Below, piece after piece: positions 8,604 to 16,967 of a stretch of DNA of 64,000 nt (within the stretch, counting starts at the first letter, position 1; every line of letters begins with the position of its first letter). Origin of the DNA: Candidatus Latescibacterota bacterium (lineage in GTDB: Bacteria > Krumholzibacteriota > Krumholzibacteriia > JACNKJ01); NCBI GenBank assembly GCA_020633725.1, contig JACKDC010000004.1:248001-312000 (forward strand). Direction: 5' to 3'. The position numbers and the translations under genes were made by a program. The notes below the pieces were generated by a model. The model did not search any database. It was not told the DNA's origin and was given only the letters and a program-made list of their open reading frames with translations.

Positions 8604-9914
8604 ATGGACCTCTTCGCGAGCAAGGCCCCCGCGCCGCTGGCCGAGCGCATGCGACCACGCACACTGGACGAGTTCCTCGGCCAGCGGCAGCTGCTGGGCG
8701 AGGGGCGCCCGCTCCGGCGCTACCTCGACAGCGGCGCGCTCTCCAGCTCCATGCTCTTCTGGGGGCCGCCGGGCACCGGCAAGACCACGCTGGCGCGAAT
8801 CCTCGCGGGCGTGGTGGACGCGGAGTTCGTCAACTTCAGCGCGGTGACCGCGGGGGTGAAGGAGGTCCGCGCGCTGGTGGCCGCGGCCCGCGAGCGCCAG
8901 GCGATGAGCGGCCGCCGCACGCTGCTCTTCGTGGACGAGATCCACCGCTTCAACAAGGCCCAGCAGGACGCCTTCCTGCCCCACGTGGAGGACGGCACCA
9001 TCATCCTGGTGGGCGCCACCACCGAGAACCCCAGCTTCGAGGTCAACAGCGCGCTGCTGAGCCGCAGTCGCGTCTTCACGCTGCAGGCGCTGGGCGAGGA
9101 CGAGATCGTCGTGCTCCTCGAGCGCGCGCTCGCCGACGCGGAGCGCGGTCTCGGCGAGCGGAAGATCGAGGCCGAGCCGGGGGCGCTGGAGCTCATCGCG
9201 GCGGGCGCCAGCGGCGACGCCCGCGTGGCCCTCAACTCGCTCGAACTGCTCGCGGCGAGTCTCACCGGCGACAGCCCCCGCCTCGAGACGGCCGCCGCCG
9301 CCGAGTTGATGCGCCGGCGCAGCCATCGCTACGACAAGGCCGGCGAGGAGCACTACAACCTGATCAGCGCGCTGCACAAGAGCCTGCGCGACTCGGATCC
9401 CGACGCCTCGCTCTACTGGGCCGCGCGCATGCTGGCCAGCGGGGAGGATCCGCTCTACCTGATGCGGCGCCTCGTGCGCTTCGCCAGCGAGGACGTCGGC
9501 AACGCCGATCCGCGCGCCCTGCAGGTCGCCGTGGCCGGCATGCAGGCGACGCACTTCCTCGGTCTGCCGGAGTGCGACACGGCCGTCGCGCAGACCGTGC
9601 TCTACCTGGCCTGCGCCCCCAAGAGCAACCGGGTCTACACGGCGGTGAAGGCGGCCGCGGCCGACGTGGAATCGCTGCCCGACGCGCCCGTCCCCCTGCA
9701 CCTGCGCAACGCGCCCACGCGGCTGATGAAGGAGCTGGGCTACGGGGACGGCTACGTCTACGCGCCGAACGACCCCGGGGGCGGGCTGCGCCAGTCGCAC
9801 TTCCCCGACGAGATCGGCCCACGGCACTACTACGAACCCACGGAGCACGGCTACGAGGCGCGCATCCGCGAGTTCCTGGCCTGGCGTCAGCGCCGGCGCG
9901 AGGAGGACGAGTGA
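8604..9914 (+). CDS. rarA: Replication-associated recombination protein A (RarA/MgsA AAA+ ATPase)
   Basis: Clamp-loader-like AAA+ ATPase of the RarA/Mgs1/WRNIP1 family, which acts at stalled replication forks. 436 residues, standard length. Motifs: LDEFLGQRQLLG (family N-terminal box), Walker A GPPGTGKTT (about 54-62), Walker B LLFVDEIHRFNKAQQD, sensor 1 GATTENPSFEVNSALLSR, and the C-terminal tetramerisation region with HYNLISALHKSLRDSDPDASLYW and EDVGNADPRAL. The start at 8604 gives MDLFASK; an ATG four codons earlier (8592) lies inside the -10 box and is unlikely. First gene of a four-gene operon ending at the terminator at 11777. Confidence 0.93.
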   Translation: MDLFASKAPAPLAERMRPRTLDEFLGQRQLLGEGRPLRRYLDSGALSSSMLFWGPPGTGKTTLARILAGVVDAEFVNFSAVTAGVKEVRALVAAARERQAMSGRRTLLFVDEIHRFNKAQQDAFLPHVEDGTIILVGATTENPSFEVNSALLSRSRVFTLQALGEDEIVVLLERALADAERGLGERKIEAEPGALELIAAGASGDARVALNSLELLAASLTGDSPRLETAAAAELMRRRSHRYDKAGEEHYNLISALHKSLRDSDPDASLYWAARMLASGEDPLYLMRRLVRFASEDVGNADPRALQVAVAGMQATHFLGLPECDTAVAQTVLYLACAPKSNRVYTAVKAAAADVESLPDAPVPLHLRNAPTRLMKELGYGDGYVYAPNDPGGGLRQSHFPDEIGPRHYYEPTEHGYEARIREFLAWRQRRREEDE

Positions 9915-10339
9915 GCGCTCCCCAGCTGCGGCGCCTCGAGGCCGCCGACCTGCCCGCGGCCATCGCGCTCTGGGCGCGCGCGGGCATACGGCTCACCCTG
10001 AGCGACCGCCTCGACGAGCTCGAGCGCCTGCTCGCGCAGAACGCCGACACCTGTCTCGGCGCCTGGGACGGCGGCGCGCTGGTGGGCGCGGCGCTCGGCA
10101 CCTTCGACGGCCGCCGCGCCAACCTCTGGCACCTGGCGGTGGCGCCGGAGCGGCGGGGCGAGGACATCGCCACGGCGCTCATGGCGGCGATCGAAGGGGT
10201 GTGGCGGCGCATGGGCGTCGTGAAGGTGAACTTTGCCGTGGAGGAGGCGAACCGGGGAGTGCTGGGCTTCTACGAGAAGCTGGGCTACCATGGGCGCGAG
10301 GACGTCTTCCTGGTGAGCAAGGTGTTGCGAGAGGACTAG
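9911..10339 (+). CDS. GNAT-family N-acetyltransferase
   Basis: 142 residues from a GTG at 9911 that overlaps the rarA stop by 4 nt (GTGA), indicating translational coupling. Signs of the GNAT fold: an N-terminal LRRLEAADLPAAIALW segment, central beta strands GALVGAALGTFD and NLWHLAVAPERRGEDIATALM (acetyl-CoA pyrophosphate loop, a variant of the R/QxxGxG/A motif), and NRGVLGFYEKLGY near the C-terminus. The acceptor substrate is unknown. The P-loop reads RRGEDIA rather than RGxGxG, a mild deviation. Confidence 0.8.
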   Translation: MSAPQLRRLEAADLPAAIALWARAGIRLTLSDRLDELERLLAQNADTCLGAWDGGALVGAALGTFDGRRANLWHLAVAPERRGEDIATALMAAIEGVWRRMGVVKVNFAVEEANRGVLGFYEKLGYHGREDVFLVSKVLRED

Positions 10340-10341
10340 CG

Positions 10342-11100
10342 GTGGCCGAACGACGCGAGTGGTGGGAGACCTTCTTCCGTGGGCCCTGGCTCCGCTATCA
10401 GCAGAGCATGGACGCCCCCGACCTCGTGGCCCCGCCCGCGGACTTCCTCGAGGCCGTGCTCGACCTCAGCCCCGGCGAACGCGTGCTCGACGCCCCCTGC
10501 GGCGAGGGCCGCCTCGGCCGCGAGTTCGCCCGCCGCGGCTACCGGGTGACCGGCCTCGACGCCACGCGCTCGCTCCTCGCCGCCGGCCGCCGCAAGGCGC
10601 GCGCGGAGGGCCTCGACGTCGACTGGGTGCAGGGCGACATGCGCCGCCTGCCCTGGCGGCGCCGCTTCGACCTCGTCCTCTGCTGGTGGGGCAGCTTCGG
10701 CTACTTCTCCGACGAGGAGAACCGCCGCCACGTCCGCGCCGTGGCCCGGGCGCTGAAGCCCGGCGGCGTCTTCGCGCTGGACCTGCACAGCGCCGAGACG
10801 CTCTTCCCCAGCTTCGCGCGGCAGACCTGGAGCGAGCGCGAGGGCGTCGCCGTGCTCAGCGCCAACCATTACGATACCGAGACCGGCCGCGTGGAGACCG
10901 AGTGGACCCTCCACGACGGCGCCGGCGGTCGCCCGCGCCGGGCGACGAGCAGCATCCGGGTCTACACGCTGCACGAGCTGCGCGCGCTGTTCCTGGCCGA
11001 GGGCTTCAGCGAGTGCCGCGCCTTCGGGGACCTGGAGGGCGCTCCCTTCGAACTGGACGCCCGCCGCCTGATCCTGCTCGCCACCAAGGCCCTGGACTGA
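10342..11100 (+). CDS. SAM-dependent class I methyltransferase
   Basis: 252 residues from a GTG two bases after the acetyltransferase stop. The Rossmann-type SAM site is clear: motif I VLDAPCGEGRLG, acidic motif II VTGLDAT, motif III QGDMRRLPW, motif IV FDLVLCWWGSFGYF and post-motif LKPGGVFALDLHS. The arrangement matches small-molecule methyltransferases of the Methyltransf_25/11 type. The substrate is unknown. Operon position behind rarA and the GNAT gene says little about it. Confidence 0.82.
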   Translation: MAERREWWETFFRGPWLRYQQSMDAPDLVAPPADFLEAVLDLSPGERVLDAPCGEGRLGREFARRGYRVTGLDATRSLLAAGRRKARAEGLDVDWVQGDMRRLPWRRRFDLVLCWWGSFGYFSDEENRRHVRAVARALKPGGVFALDLHSAETLFPSFARQTWSEREGVAVLSANHYDTETGRVETEWTLHDGAGGRPRRATSSIRVYTLHELRALFLAEGFSECRAFGDLEGAPFELDARRLILLATKALD

Positions 11101-11126
11101 AACACACGAGACACGAAGGAGACGCC

Positions 11127-11726
11127 GTGAAGCGCAACGCCATCGCAATCCTGATCATCGCCCTCGCCCTGCCCACCCTGGCGGCGGCGGACGACGTGAC
11201 CGACGCCATCGATGAAGGCCTTGCCGCCTACAAGGCCAACCGCTTCGGCGACGCGGCCAGCTCGCTCGAGTACGCCGCCGCCCTGATCAAGCAGCAGAAG
11301 GGTGAGGCGATCGGCGTCGTCTTCCCCGACGCGCCTGCCGGCTGGTCGCGCGAGGAGCCCCAGTCCGGCGCCGCCGGCGCGGCGATGTTCGGCGGCGGCG
11401 TGTCCGCCAGCTGCGACTACGAGCAGGACGGCGGCGATGGGCAGATGTCCATCCAGATCATGAGCGACTCGCCGGTCATCGCCACGCTGTCCATGGCGCT
11501 GTCCAATCCCATGCTCATGGCCTCGGACGGGGCCAAGCTCACCAAGTTCGGGGGCAACAAGGCCCGCGTGAAGTTCGAGAATGGCAGCGGCGAGATCCAG
11601 GTGCTGGTGGAAAGCACGGTGCTGGTGACCCTGAATGGCAGCGATCTGCCGAGCAAGGAGCCGCTGACCGGCCTGGCCGAGGCCATCGACTGGGACGCCC
11701 TGACGAAGATCGCCCGCGACAAGTAG
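11127..11726 (+). CDS. Exported protein of unknown function
   Basis: 199 residues from a GTG preceded by AAGGAG. A typical signal peptide (residues 1-21, ending LAAAD) precedes a mature part that begins with a helical, TPR-like hairpin (AIDEGLAAYKANRFGDAASSLEYAAALIKQQKGEAIGVV, read here as two short helices) and continues as a beta-rich domain with ...SASCDYEQ... and IQVLVESTVLVTLNGS. I do not recognise the family. It is the last gene before a strong terminator and 26 nt after the methyltransferase, so probably in the rarA operon. Confidence 0.65.
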   Translation: MKRNAIAILIIALALPTLAAADDVTDAIDEGLAAYKANRFGDAASSLEYAAALIKQQKGEAIGVVFPDAPAGWSREEPQSGAAGAAMFGGGVSASCDYEQDGGDGQMSIQIMSDSPVIATLSMALSNPMLMASDGAKLTKFGGNKARVKFENGSGEIQVLVESTVLVTLNGSDLPSKEPLTGLAEAIDWDALTKIARDK

Positions 11727-11776
11727 TCTTGCGGCCGATTTAGACGGTATGCGATTGCTATAGCGGATTCCGCTCT

Positions 11777-11815
11777 GCGCGGCCCTCCATTCCCCGGAGG
11801 GCCGCGCGGCTTTTT
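11777..11815 (+). terminator. Rho-independent terminator of the rarA operon
   Basis: A perfect 12-bp stem (11777-11788 with 11796-11807), a 7-nt loop ATTCCCC, then GGC and five T residues (11811-11815). Confidence 0.85.
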
Positions 11816-11850
11816 GCGCCGCGCCCCTCGCGCCGCGCGGAGGGACGCTC

Positions 11851-11856
11851 TACACT
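11851..11856 (+). promoter_or_regulatory. Possible -10 box for the papain-like gene
   Basis: TACACT, 47 nt upstream of the TTG start at 11904 and just after the rarA terminator. No convincing -35 is present. Confidence 0.3.
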
Positions 11857-11903
11857 GTGGGCCGCCAACGGCAACTCCGCTCAGCGCTCCTGGAGGAGAT
11901 CCC

Positions 11904-14753
11904 TTGCGCCGTCCCTGGCACATCCCCCTTCTCAGCCTGCTCCCGCTCGTCGCCGCCGGCGGCCTCTGCGGGGCCTCGCCGACGTCCGTCCCGGGCCCGC
12001 TGCTGGGGCCGGACACGCTGTCGGTGGCGCATCGCGCGGCCATGGAGAGCGAGCTGGACGGCCTTCGCGCCGCCGTCGCCCGGGACGAGCTCGGCTGGCG
12101 CGCGGGGGAGACCTCGATGCTGCGCCTGACGCCGGAGGAGCGGCTTCGGCGCCTCGCGGAGCGGCCGTGGCCGCAGACGTCGCGGGGGGGCGAAGCCGCG
12201 CGCGGGAAGGGCCGCAAGACCCTGCCGCCCAGGATCGACTGGCGCGACGCCCGCGGCGACTTCGTCAGCGGCGTGCGCGAGCAGGCCAGCTGCGCCGACG
12301 GCTGGATCTTCGCGGCCACCGGCGCCCTCGAGAGCGCCTTCCTGCGCGCCACGAAGGGCGGGCGGCTGCCGGACTTCGACCTCGCCGAGCAGCAGGCGCT
12401 GAGCTGCCTCGACGACTACGGCCTCGGCCGCGGCTGCGAGGGCGGCTGGCCGGAGGACGTCTTCTGGCTTGCCGAGAACGTCGGCCTGCTCGAGGAGGGC
12501 TGCCAGCCCTACGCCGGCGATCCGCAGCGCGCCTGCGACAGCCACTGCCCCGACGCCGACGCGCGCCGCTGGCGCTTCGCCGCCGACGGGCTGGTCTGCG
12601 CCGCGGCGGATCCCGTCGCCATCAAGCGCGCGCTCGTGGAGCGCGGGCCCCTGGTCACCACGCTGAGCGTGGACGCGGGCTTCATGGCCTACGCCGGCGG
12701 GGTGTACCGCCCGCTGGGGCCGGTGCTGGGCTATCACGCCCTGCTGCTCGTGGGCTATGACGACGCCGAGGGCTGCTTCCTCGTCAAGAACAGCTGGGGC
12801 GAGGGCTGGGGCGAAGCGGGCTTCGCGCGCATCGCCTACGACGCCGACTGCGACCTGGGCAACTGGACGCGCTGGGTGGAGTTCGACCCGAGCGCCATGG
12901 GGCCTTTCGCGGCGATGAAGCCCTCCGCCCAGCGCGCGCGCAGCGGCGAGTCGCTCACCTTCCGCGACCGCTCGCTCGGCGTGAATGCGCCGATCACCGT
13001 CTGGGAGTGGGACCTCGACGGCGACGGCGACGTGGACGCCACCGGCCCCGGGCCGCAGCGTTTCGTCTACATGAGCGCGGGCCGCTACACGCCCACCCTG
13101 CGCGTGGTGGACGCCCAGGGCCGCGAGGCGCGCCGCGCGCTGGAGGGCGGCGTGGAGATCGTCTTCGATGGCCCGCTCTGGACCGTGGACGCCGCGGCCG
13201 GCGCCCCCGACGGCGACGGCAGCCCCGCGCGCCCCTTCGCCGACATCCAGCAGGCCATCAACGCCGCGGCGCCGGGCGACACGGTGCGCGTGCTGCCGGG
13301 CGTCTACCGCGGCGCGATGAACACGGCCCTCGACAACGCCGGCAAGGCGCTGCTGCTGCTGGCCGCCGGCGAGCCGGGCGACGTGCGCATCGACGGCGAG
13401 GGCGAGCATCGCCTGCTCCGACTCGACGCCGCCGGCACGCCGGTGGGCAGCGCGTCGCCGCTCGTACGCCTCGAGGGCTTCACGCTGGAGCGCGGCGCCG
13501 ATCCGCTGCGAGGCGGGGGCATCCTCGCCGAGGGCGTGAGCCTCGAACTCGTCGACTGCACTGTCGAGAACTGCCAGACGCTCAAGGACGTCGGCGCCGG
13601 CGGCGCGATCTGGTGCGACCGCGATCTGCGCCTCGAGCGGTGCAGCTTCCTCGAGAACCGCAGCGGCGGCGACGGCGGCGCGATTTTCGCCGCCGGCGGC
13701 AGCGTGCAGCTCGACGGCTGCCGCTTCGACGCCAACGCCGCGGGCGCCGAGGGCGGCGCGCTCTGGCAGGGCGGCGGCGTGCTGGCCGCGGCGCGCAGCG
13801 CCTTCGTGGACAACGCGGCGCTCCTGCGCGGCGGCGCGCTGGGTCTGCTCGGCGTGAACGCGGGCCTCGACGCCCTGCGCTTCACCGGCAACGTGGTCAC
13901 GGCCCCCGCCGGCGACCTCCGCGGCGGCGGCGCGGTGGCCTGGGAGGCGCCCGGCGCCGACCTGCTCGTCACCAACTGCCTCTTCACGGGCAACGAAGCC
14001 CCGGAGGGCGGCGCGCTGCGCGCCGACGGCGGACGCCTCAGCGGCGCACAGCTCACCTTCTGGGGCAACCGCGCCCTGCGCCGCGGCGGCGCCCTGGCGC
14101 TCATGGGGACGGGCGAGGCCGACCCCGTGATCGCGAACAGCATCCTCTGGGGCGACGCGGCGCCCGAGGGGTCGGAGTTCGCGGCGCCCGGCGGCGCGGA
14201 GTTCCGTCACTGCGTGCTGGCCGGCGGCGCCGGCGGCAAGCTCGTAATCGACCTCGACCCGCGCTTCCGCGACCCCGACGGCGGCGACTTCTCCCTCGAC
14301 GACGACAGCCCCTGCCTCGGCGCTGGCGCCCGCGAGGGCGTGCCCGCCCTCGACCTCGACGGCGAACCCCGCCCGCAGCCCGCCGGCAGCCTGCCCGACC
14401 TGGGCGCGCTCGAGTCGCCGCTCACGGGGTCCACCGCCGCGCCCGAGACCGCGCCGAGCGGCCTCGTCTTCGGCGGCGCCTATCCCAACCCCTTCAATCC
14501 GCGCACGACCTTCAGCTTCTCGCTGCCCGCGCCCGGCGACGTGACGCTCCAGGTCTTCCAGTCCTCCGGCCGCCAGGTGGCCGAGGTGCTGGAGCCGCAG
14601 CCCCTGGCCGCCGGCGACCACAGCGTGCCCTGGGTCGCGCGCGACGAGGCCGGCCAGCCCCTGGCCAGCGGGATCTACCTCGCGCGGCTCTCGGTGCACT
14701 ACGCCGACGGCGGCGAGGACCGCGCGATGCAGAAGGTGCTGCTGGTCAAATAG
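11904..14753 (+). CDS. Secreted papain-fold protein with catalytic Cys replaced, plus PKD, beta-helix and FlgD-type domains
   Basis: 949 residues from a TTG start chosen because GGAGGAGATCCC precedes it and a signal peptide begins there. Order: signal peptide (1-22), pro-like region, C1 peptidase fold (about 110-335), PKD domain with WEWDLDGDGDVDA (about 340-425), right-handed beta-helix (about 430-830; PFADIQQAINAAAPGDTV opening, then GGA(I/L) rungs), and a C-terminal FlgD-like Ig domain (YPNPFNPRTTF ... MQKVLLVK). In the C1 fold the oxyanion Gln127, His278 (GYHALLLVGYDD) and Asn296 (VKNSWGEGWGE) are kept. The catalytic Cys position reads QASCADGW, with Gly133 instead of Cys. The protein is therefore probably not a peptidase but a binding or structural surface protein. 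Confidence 0.82.
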   Translation: MRRPWHIPLLSLLPLVAAGGLCGASPTSVPGPLLGPDTLSVAHRAAMESELDGLRAAVARDELGWRAGETSMLRLTPEERLRRLAERPWPQTSRGGEAARGKGRKTLPPRIDWRDARGDFVSGVREQASCADGWIFAATGALESAFLRATKGGRLPDFDLAEQQALSCLDDYGLGRGCEGGWPEDVFWLAENVGLLEEGCQPYAGDPQRACDSHCPDADARRWRFAADGLVCAAADPVAIKRALVERGPLVTTLSVDAGFMAYAGGVYRPLGPVLGYHALLLVGYDDAEGCFLVKNSWGEGWGEAGFARIAYDADCDLGNWTRWVEFDPSAMGPFAAMKPSAQRARSGESLTFRDRSLGVNAPITVWEWDLDGDGDVDATGPGPQRFVYMSAGRYTPTLRVVDAQGREARRALEGGVEIVFDGPLWTVDAAAGAPDGDGSPARPFADIQQAINAAAPGDTVRVLPGVYRGAMNTALDNAGKALLLLAAGEPGDVRIDGEGEHRLLRLDAAGTPVGSASPLVRLEGFTLERGADPLRGGGILAEGVSLELVDCTVENCQTLKDVGAGGAIWCDRDLRLERCSFLENRSGGDGGAIFAAGGSVQLDGCRFDANAAGAEGGALWQGGGVLAAARSAFVDNAALLRGGALGLLGVNAGLDALRFTGNVVTAPAGDLRGGGAVAWEAPGADLLVTNCLFTGNEAPEGGALRADGGRLSGAQLTFWGNRALRRGGALALMGTGEADPVIANSILWGDAAPEGSEFAAPGGAEFRHCVLAGGAGGKLVIDLDPRFRDPDGGDFSLDDDSPCLGAGAREGVPALDLDGEPRPQPAGSLPDLGALESPLTGSTAAPETAPSGLVFGGAYPNPFNPRTTFSFSLPAPGDVTLQVFQSSGRQVAEVLEPQPLAAGDHSVPWVARDEAGQPLASGIYLARLSVHYADGGEDRAMQKVLLVK

Positions 14754-14761
14754 CCGCGCTC

Positions 14762-14816
14762 GCGAGTGCTTTGCCTCGCTTCGCACGGACGTGAGGCGCT
14801 CGGCCAAAGCACTCGC
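14762..14816. repeat. Long inverted repeat downstream of the papain-like gene
   Basis: A perfect 12-bp inverted repeat, GCGAGTGCTTTG (14762-14773) and CAAAGCACTCGC (14805-14816), encloses a second GCCTC/GAGGC stem. It begins 9 nt after the stop codon. There is no T tract, so it may be an mRNA 3'-end stabiliser or a factor-dependent terminator. Confidence 0.6.
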
Positions 14817-14857
14817 TCGCTGGCGTGGCACTCAAACTTGACTCGCCTGTCCTGAAA

Positions 14858-15055
14858 CCCGCCCCCGGGGGCGGGAGGCTGGGGCGCGCCGTGCGATTCC
14901 GTGCACTTGCCCCCTTGCCCCGCGAAGAAGAATACTATACATTGGTATCCATGACAAGGGGTGGGATGCAGTTTCTTTCGAAGTCGGACGGAAGTTGCGA
15001 CGGGACTGGCGGCCCTGCACGCGGGAGCTCTCCACCCGCCCCCGGGGGCGGGTGG
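14858..15055. repeat. Palindrome-bounded repeat element, copy A
   Basis: An ~198-bp unit bounded at both ends by the palindrome CCCGCCCCCGGGGGCGGG (14858-14875 and 15035-15052; the right one extends to 24 bp, 15032-15055). In the middle is a promoter-like core, TTGCCC (14915-14920), 17 nt, TACATT (14938-14943), followed by GGTATCCATGACAAGGGGT. The same plan recurs at 31732-31936, where the 31-nt core starting ATACTATACATT is mostly identical. Local GC is lower than in neighbouring genes. It has no convincing reading frame of its own. It ends at the -10 box of the beta-helix gene. Confidence 0.65.
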
Positions 15056-15061
15056 CCATGC

Positions 15062-15067
15062 TACAAT
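15062..15067 (+). promoter_or_regulatory. Extended -10 box of the beta-helix gene, predicted leaderless
   Basis: TGCTACAAT: TG plus TACAAT (15062-15067), 6 nt before the ATG at 15074. The position of a -35 would fall inside the palindrome at 15032-15055. Confidence 0.45.
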
Positions 15068-15073
15068 TGGAGA

Positions 15074-16273
15074 ATGAAGCCGACGATTGCCTCTGTTGGG
15101 AGTGCCTGGCTAGTCGTGATTGCCGTGCTGGGGGCGGGACCCGCGCGCTCTGCGACGCACCTGGTACCAGAGGGGCACTCGACGATCCAGGGGGCACTGG
15201 CTGCTGCGGCGTCCGGCGACACGGTCAGCATCGCGCCGGGCACCTACTACGAGCACGACCTTGTGTGGCCGCCGGGGGTCCTGATACTTGGCAGAGCAAG
15301 CAGCCCAGAACAGGTCGTGATCGATGGCCAGTTTCAAGGGCAGATCGTAGGTGGCGAGAACCTCGTCGGCGGGTCCGAGATCGGCTTTCTGACTCTCAGA
15401 GGTGGACTCGGGGCGGGGCTCTACGGCAGCGGGCTTCTGGCCAGCGGCGAAGCCTTCATCCATGACATCACGATCGAAGATTGTTCGGCCTCTCATGCGA
15501 TCTACGGCATTGGCCTCTGTTCACTCGGCAAGATCACGATCTCGGACTGCACGCTGCGCCGAAACACCTCGACGGCTGCTGGTACCCATGGCGGGGGGGC
15601 CTATCTGGCCAGCACAGGGCTAGGACTGACCTTCAGCATTTCGAATCTGGAAGTACATGAGAATGACGCGGAGCACGGGGCTGGAGTCTATGTGAACGGT
15701 TCACAGGGGACCATCTCCGGCCTGTACGCGCACGACAATCTTGGCTCCGGGCTCTCGGTATACGATGGGGACTGGGGGACCGGGCCCAGGGTCGAGAACT
15801 CCCTGTTCATCTCGAATGAGGGGTCGGGGGTCACCTTTGACGCAAGCCTGATCATGCAAAGTTGTACCGTGGTCGACAATGGTCCCGCGGGTTCCTGGAT
15901 CGGCGGCATCAGTTGCGGTTCCACCTGGGACCATCCGCACAACCCGAGCATCACTCAGTGCATCGTGTTCGACAACAGAGGGTCGGGGATCAGCTGGTTG
16001 GATCCAACTTCGTTCGCGCTCAGCTGCAACGACGTCTACGGCAACGCCTACGCGAACTACGTCAACCTCGCCGACCAGACGGGGCTGAACGGCAACCTCT
16101 CCGAGGACCCGCGATTCTGCGGCCGCGGCGGCAGCCCCTACGCGCTCGCGGCCGACTCCCCCTGCGCGCCGGATAACAACGGCTGCGGCGTGCTGATGGG
16201 CGCCTTCCCGGTGGCCTGCGAGGGCACGGCCACGGAATCTCGCAACTGGAGCTCGATCAAGGCGCTGTACTGA
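15074..16273 (+). CDS. Secreted right-handed beta-helix (pectate-lyase-like) protein with short SIKALY tail
   Basis: 399 residues. The signal peptide ends near ARSATH. It then opens like other beta-helix repeat proteins: HSTIQGALAAAASGDTVSIAPGTYYE, read as strand-turn units, and continues with rungs such as ITIEDC, ITISDCTLRRN, IENSLFISNEGSG-like segments and SCTVVDN. The C-terminal part (CNDVYGNAYANYV, SEDPRFC, SPCAPDNNGCG) is the standard end cap. It lacks the FlgD domain and ends in ESRNWSSIKALY, similar to the end of the 56035-56772 protein. Bases to about 16015 are clearly lower in GC than the last ~250, suggesting a mosaic gene. An in-frame longer start at 14951 inside the repeat element is unlikely because the signal peptide begins at 15074. 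Substrate unknown. Confidence 0.75.
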   Translation: MKPTIASVGSAWLVVIAVLGAGPARSATHLVPEGHSTIQGALAAAASGDTVSIAPGTYYEHDLVWPPGVLILGRASSPEQVVIDGQFQGQIVGGENLVGGSEIGFLTLRGGLGAGLYGSGLLASGEAFIHDITIEDCSASHAIYGIGLCSLGKITISDCTLRRNTSTAAGTHGGGAYLASTGLGLTFSISNLEVHENDAEHGAGVYVNGSQGTISGLYAHDNLGSGLSVYDGDWGTGPRVENSLFISNEGSGVTFDASLIMQSCTVVDNGPAGSWIGGISCGSTWDHPHNPSITQCIVFDNRGSGISWLDPTSFALSCNDVYGNAYANYVNLADQTGLNGNLSEDPRFCGRGGSPYALAADSPCAPDNNGCGVLMGAFPVACEGTATESRNWSSIKALY

Positions 16274-16304
16274 TCCGCCGCCCGTGGCGCGCGAGCCGAC
16301 GCAA

Positions 16305-16322
16305 CCCGCCCCCGGGGGCGGG
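16305..16322. repeat. 18-bp GC palindrome between convergent genes
   Basis: Exact CCCGCCCCCGGGGGCGGG, sitting 31 nt after the beta-helix stop and 14 nt before the heme oxygenase stop. Same palindrome as at 14858, 15035 and 51664. Confidence 0.75.
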
Positions 16323-16336
16323 TGCGGCTCTACCCG

Positions 16337-16957
16337 CTAGCCCAGCGCCTCGCTGATCGCGCCGATGCCGCTGAACATCTCGCGGGCGGCGGCGACGAGC
16401 ACGTCGGCGTCGGCCGGGGCGAAGCCGACGGCGTCCATGTCCCGCTTGAACTGCGCCCACTTGGCCGGCTGTTCGGCGCCGTAGGGGTCGAGGTAGCGCT
16501 GGCCGTGGCCGTTCAGTCCCAGGGCCGGGGCGAGCTGCCGCACGATGTAGCGGTTGCCGTTGTTGCTGCCCTCGAGGACGTAGTGGTAGCCGAGCAGGGC
16601 GAGGGGCGTCTCCGCGGCCGCGCGCTCGATGGACGCCACCAGGGCGGCCGTGGCGGGCAGGGGCGTCACGGCGGCGGGATCCTGACCGAGGGCGTCCAGG
16701 TCCTCCAGCAGGTAGGGCTCCTGTAGCTGCTCCTCGCGGAGGGCGGCGAAGGCCGGGCTGCCCATCAGCGCGCGCAGCGGGGCCTCGAGCGCGCGGTGGA
16801 CCAGGAGCATCTGGCCGAGCCAGCGGGCGTAGTCGTCGCGGGTGAGTTCGCCCTTCACCATGCGGCGCTGGAAGTCCTTGCCCTCGGCGCTGCTGTGCAG
16901 GTCGGCGGTCTCGGCGCGCAGGCGCTCCATGACGGTGGGTGCGGCGGACGCGGACAT
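16337..16957 (-). CDS. Heme oxygenase-like protein
   Basis: Oxidatively opens heme to biliverdin, CO and iron; cytoplasmic. 206 residues, the usual size for bacterial HO. The proximal-histidine region is ETADLHSSAEGKDFQ (His about residue 20), and the distal-helix glycine-rich stretch is GYHYVLEGSNNGNRYIV, matching the family's LYVLEGSxxGG pattern only partly (Asn-Asn instead of the common T-L-G-G). GGGAGGATCG precedes the ATG. It follows a 46-residue membrane protein gene by 10 nt. Iron acquisition from heme or heme turnover is the likely role; the family call is from motifs only. Confidence 0.8.
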   Translation of the reverse strand: MSASAAPTVMERLRAETADLHSSAEGKDFQRRMVKGELTRDDYARWLGQMLLVHRALEAPLRALMGSPAFAALREEQLQEPYLLEDLDALGQDPAAVTPLPATAALVASIERAAAETPLALLGYHYVLEGSNNGNRYIVRQLAPALGLNGHGQRYLDPYGAEQPAKWAQFKRDMDAVGFAPADADVLVAAAREMFSGIGAISEALG

Positions 16958-16967
16958 CGATCCTCCC

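Noticed and set aside
11850..14831. A ~990-codon open frame on the minus strand opposite the papain-like gene
   Set aside because: Shadow frame caused by high GC at third codon positions; no start signal, and its Arg/Ala/Val-rich product has no domain features.
14822..14842. TGGCAC...TTGA near 14825 as a second sigma54-like site
   Set aside because: Spacing is one base too long and the GC dinucleotide of the -12 element is missing.
14951..15073. Longer start of the beta-helix protein from the ATG in repeat copy A
   Set aside because: It would place ~41 polar residues before a clean signal peptide.
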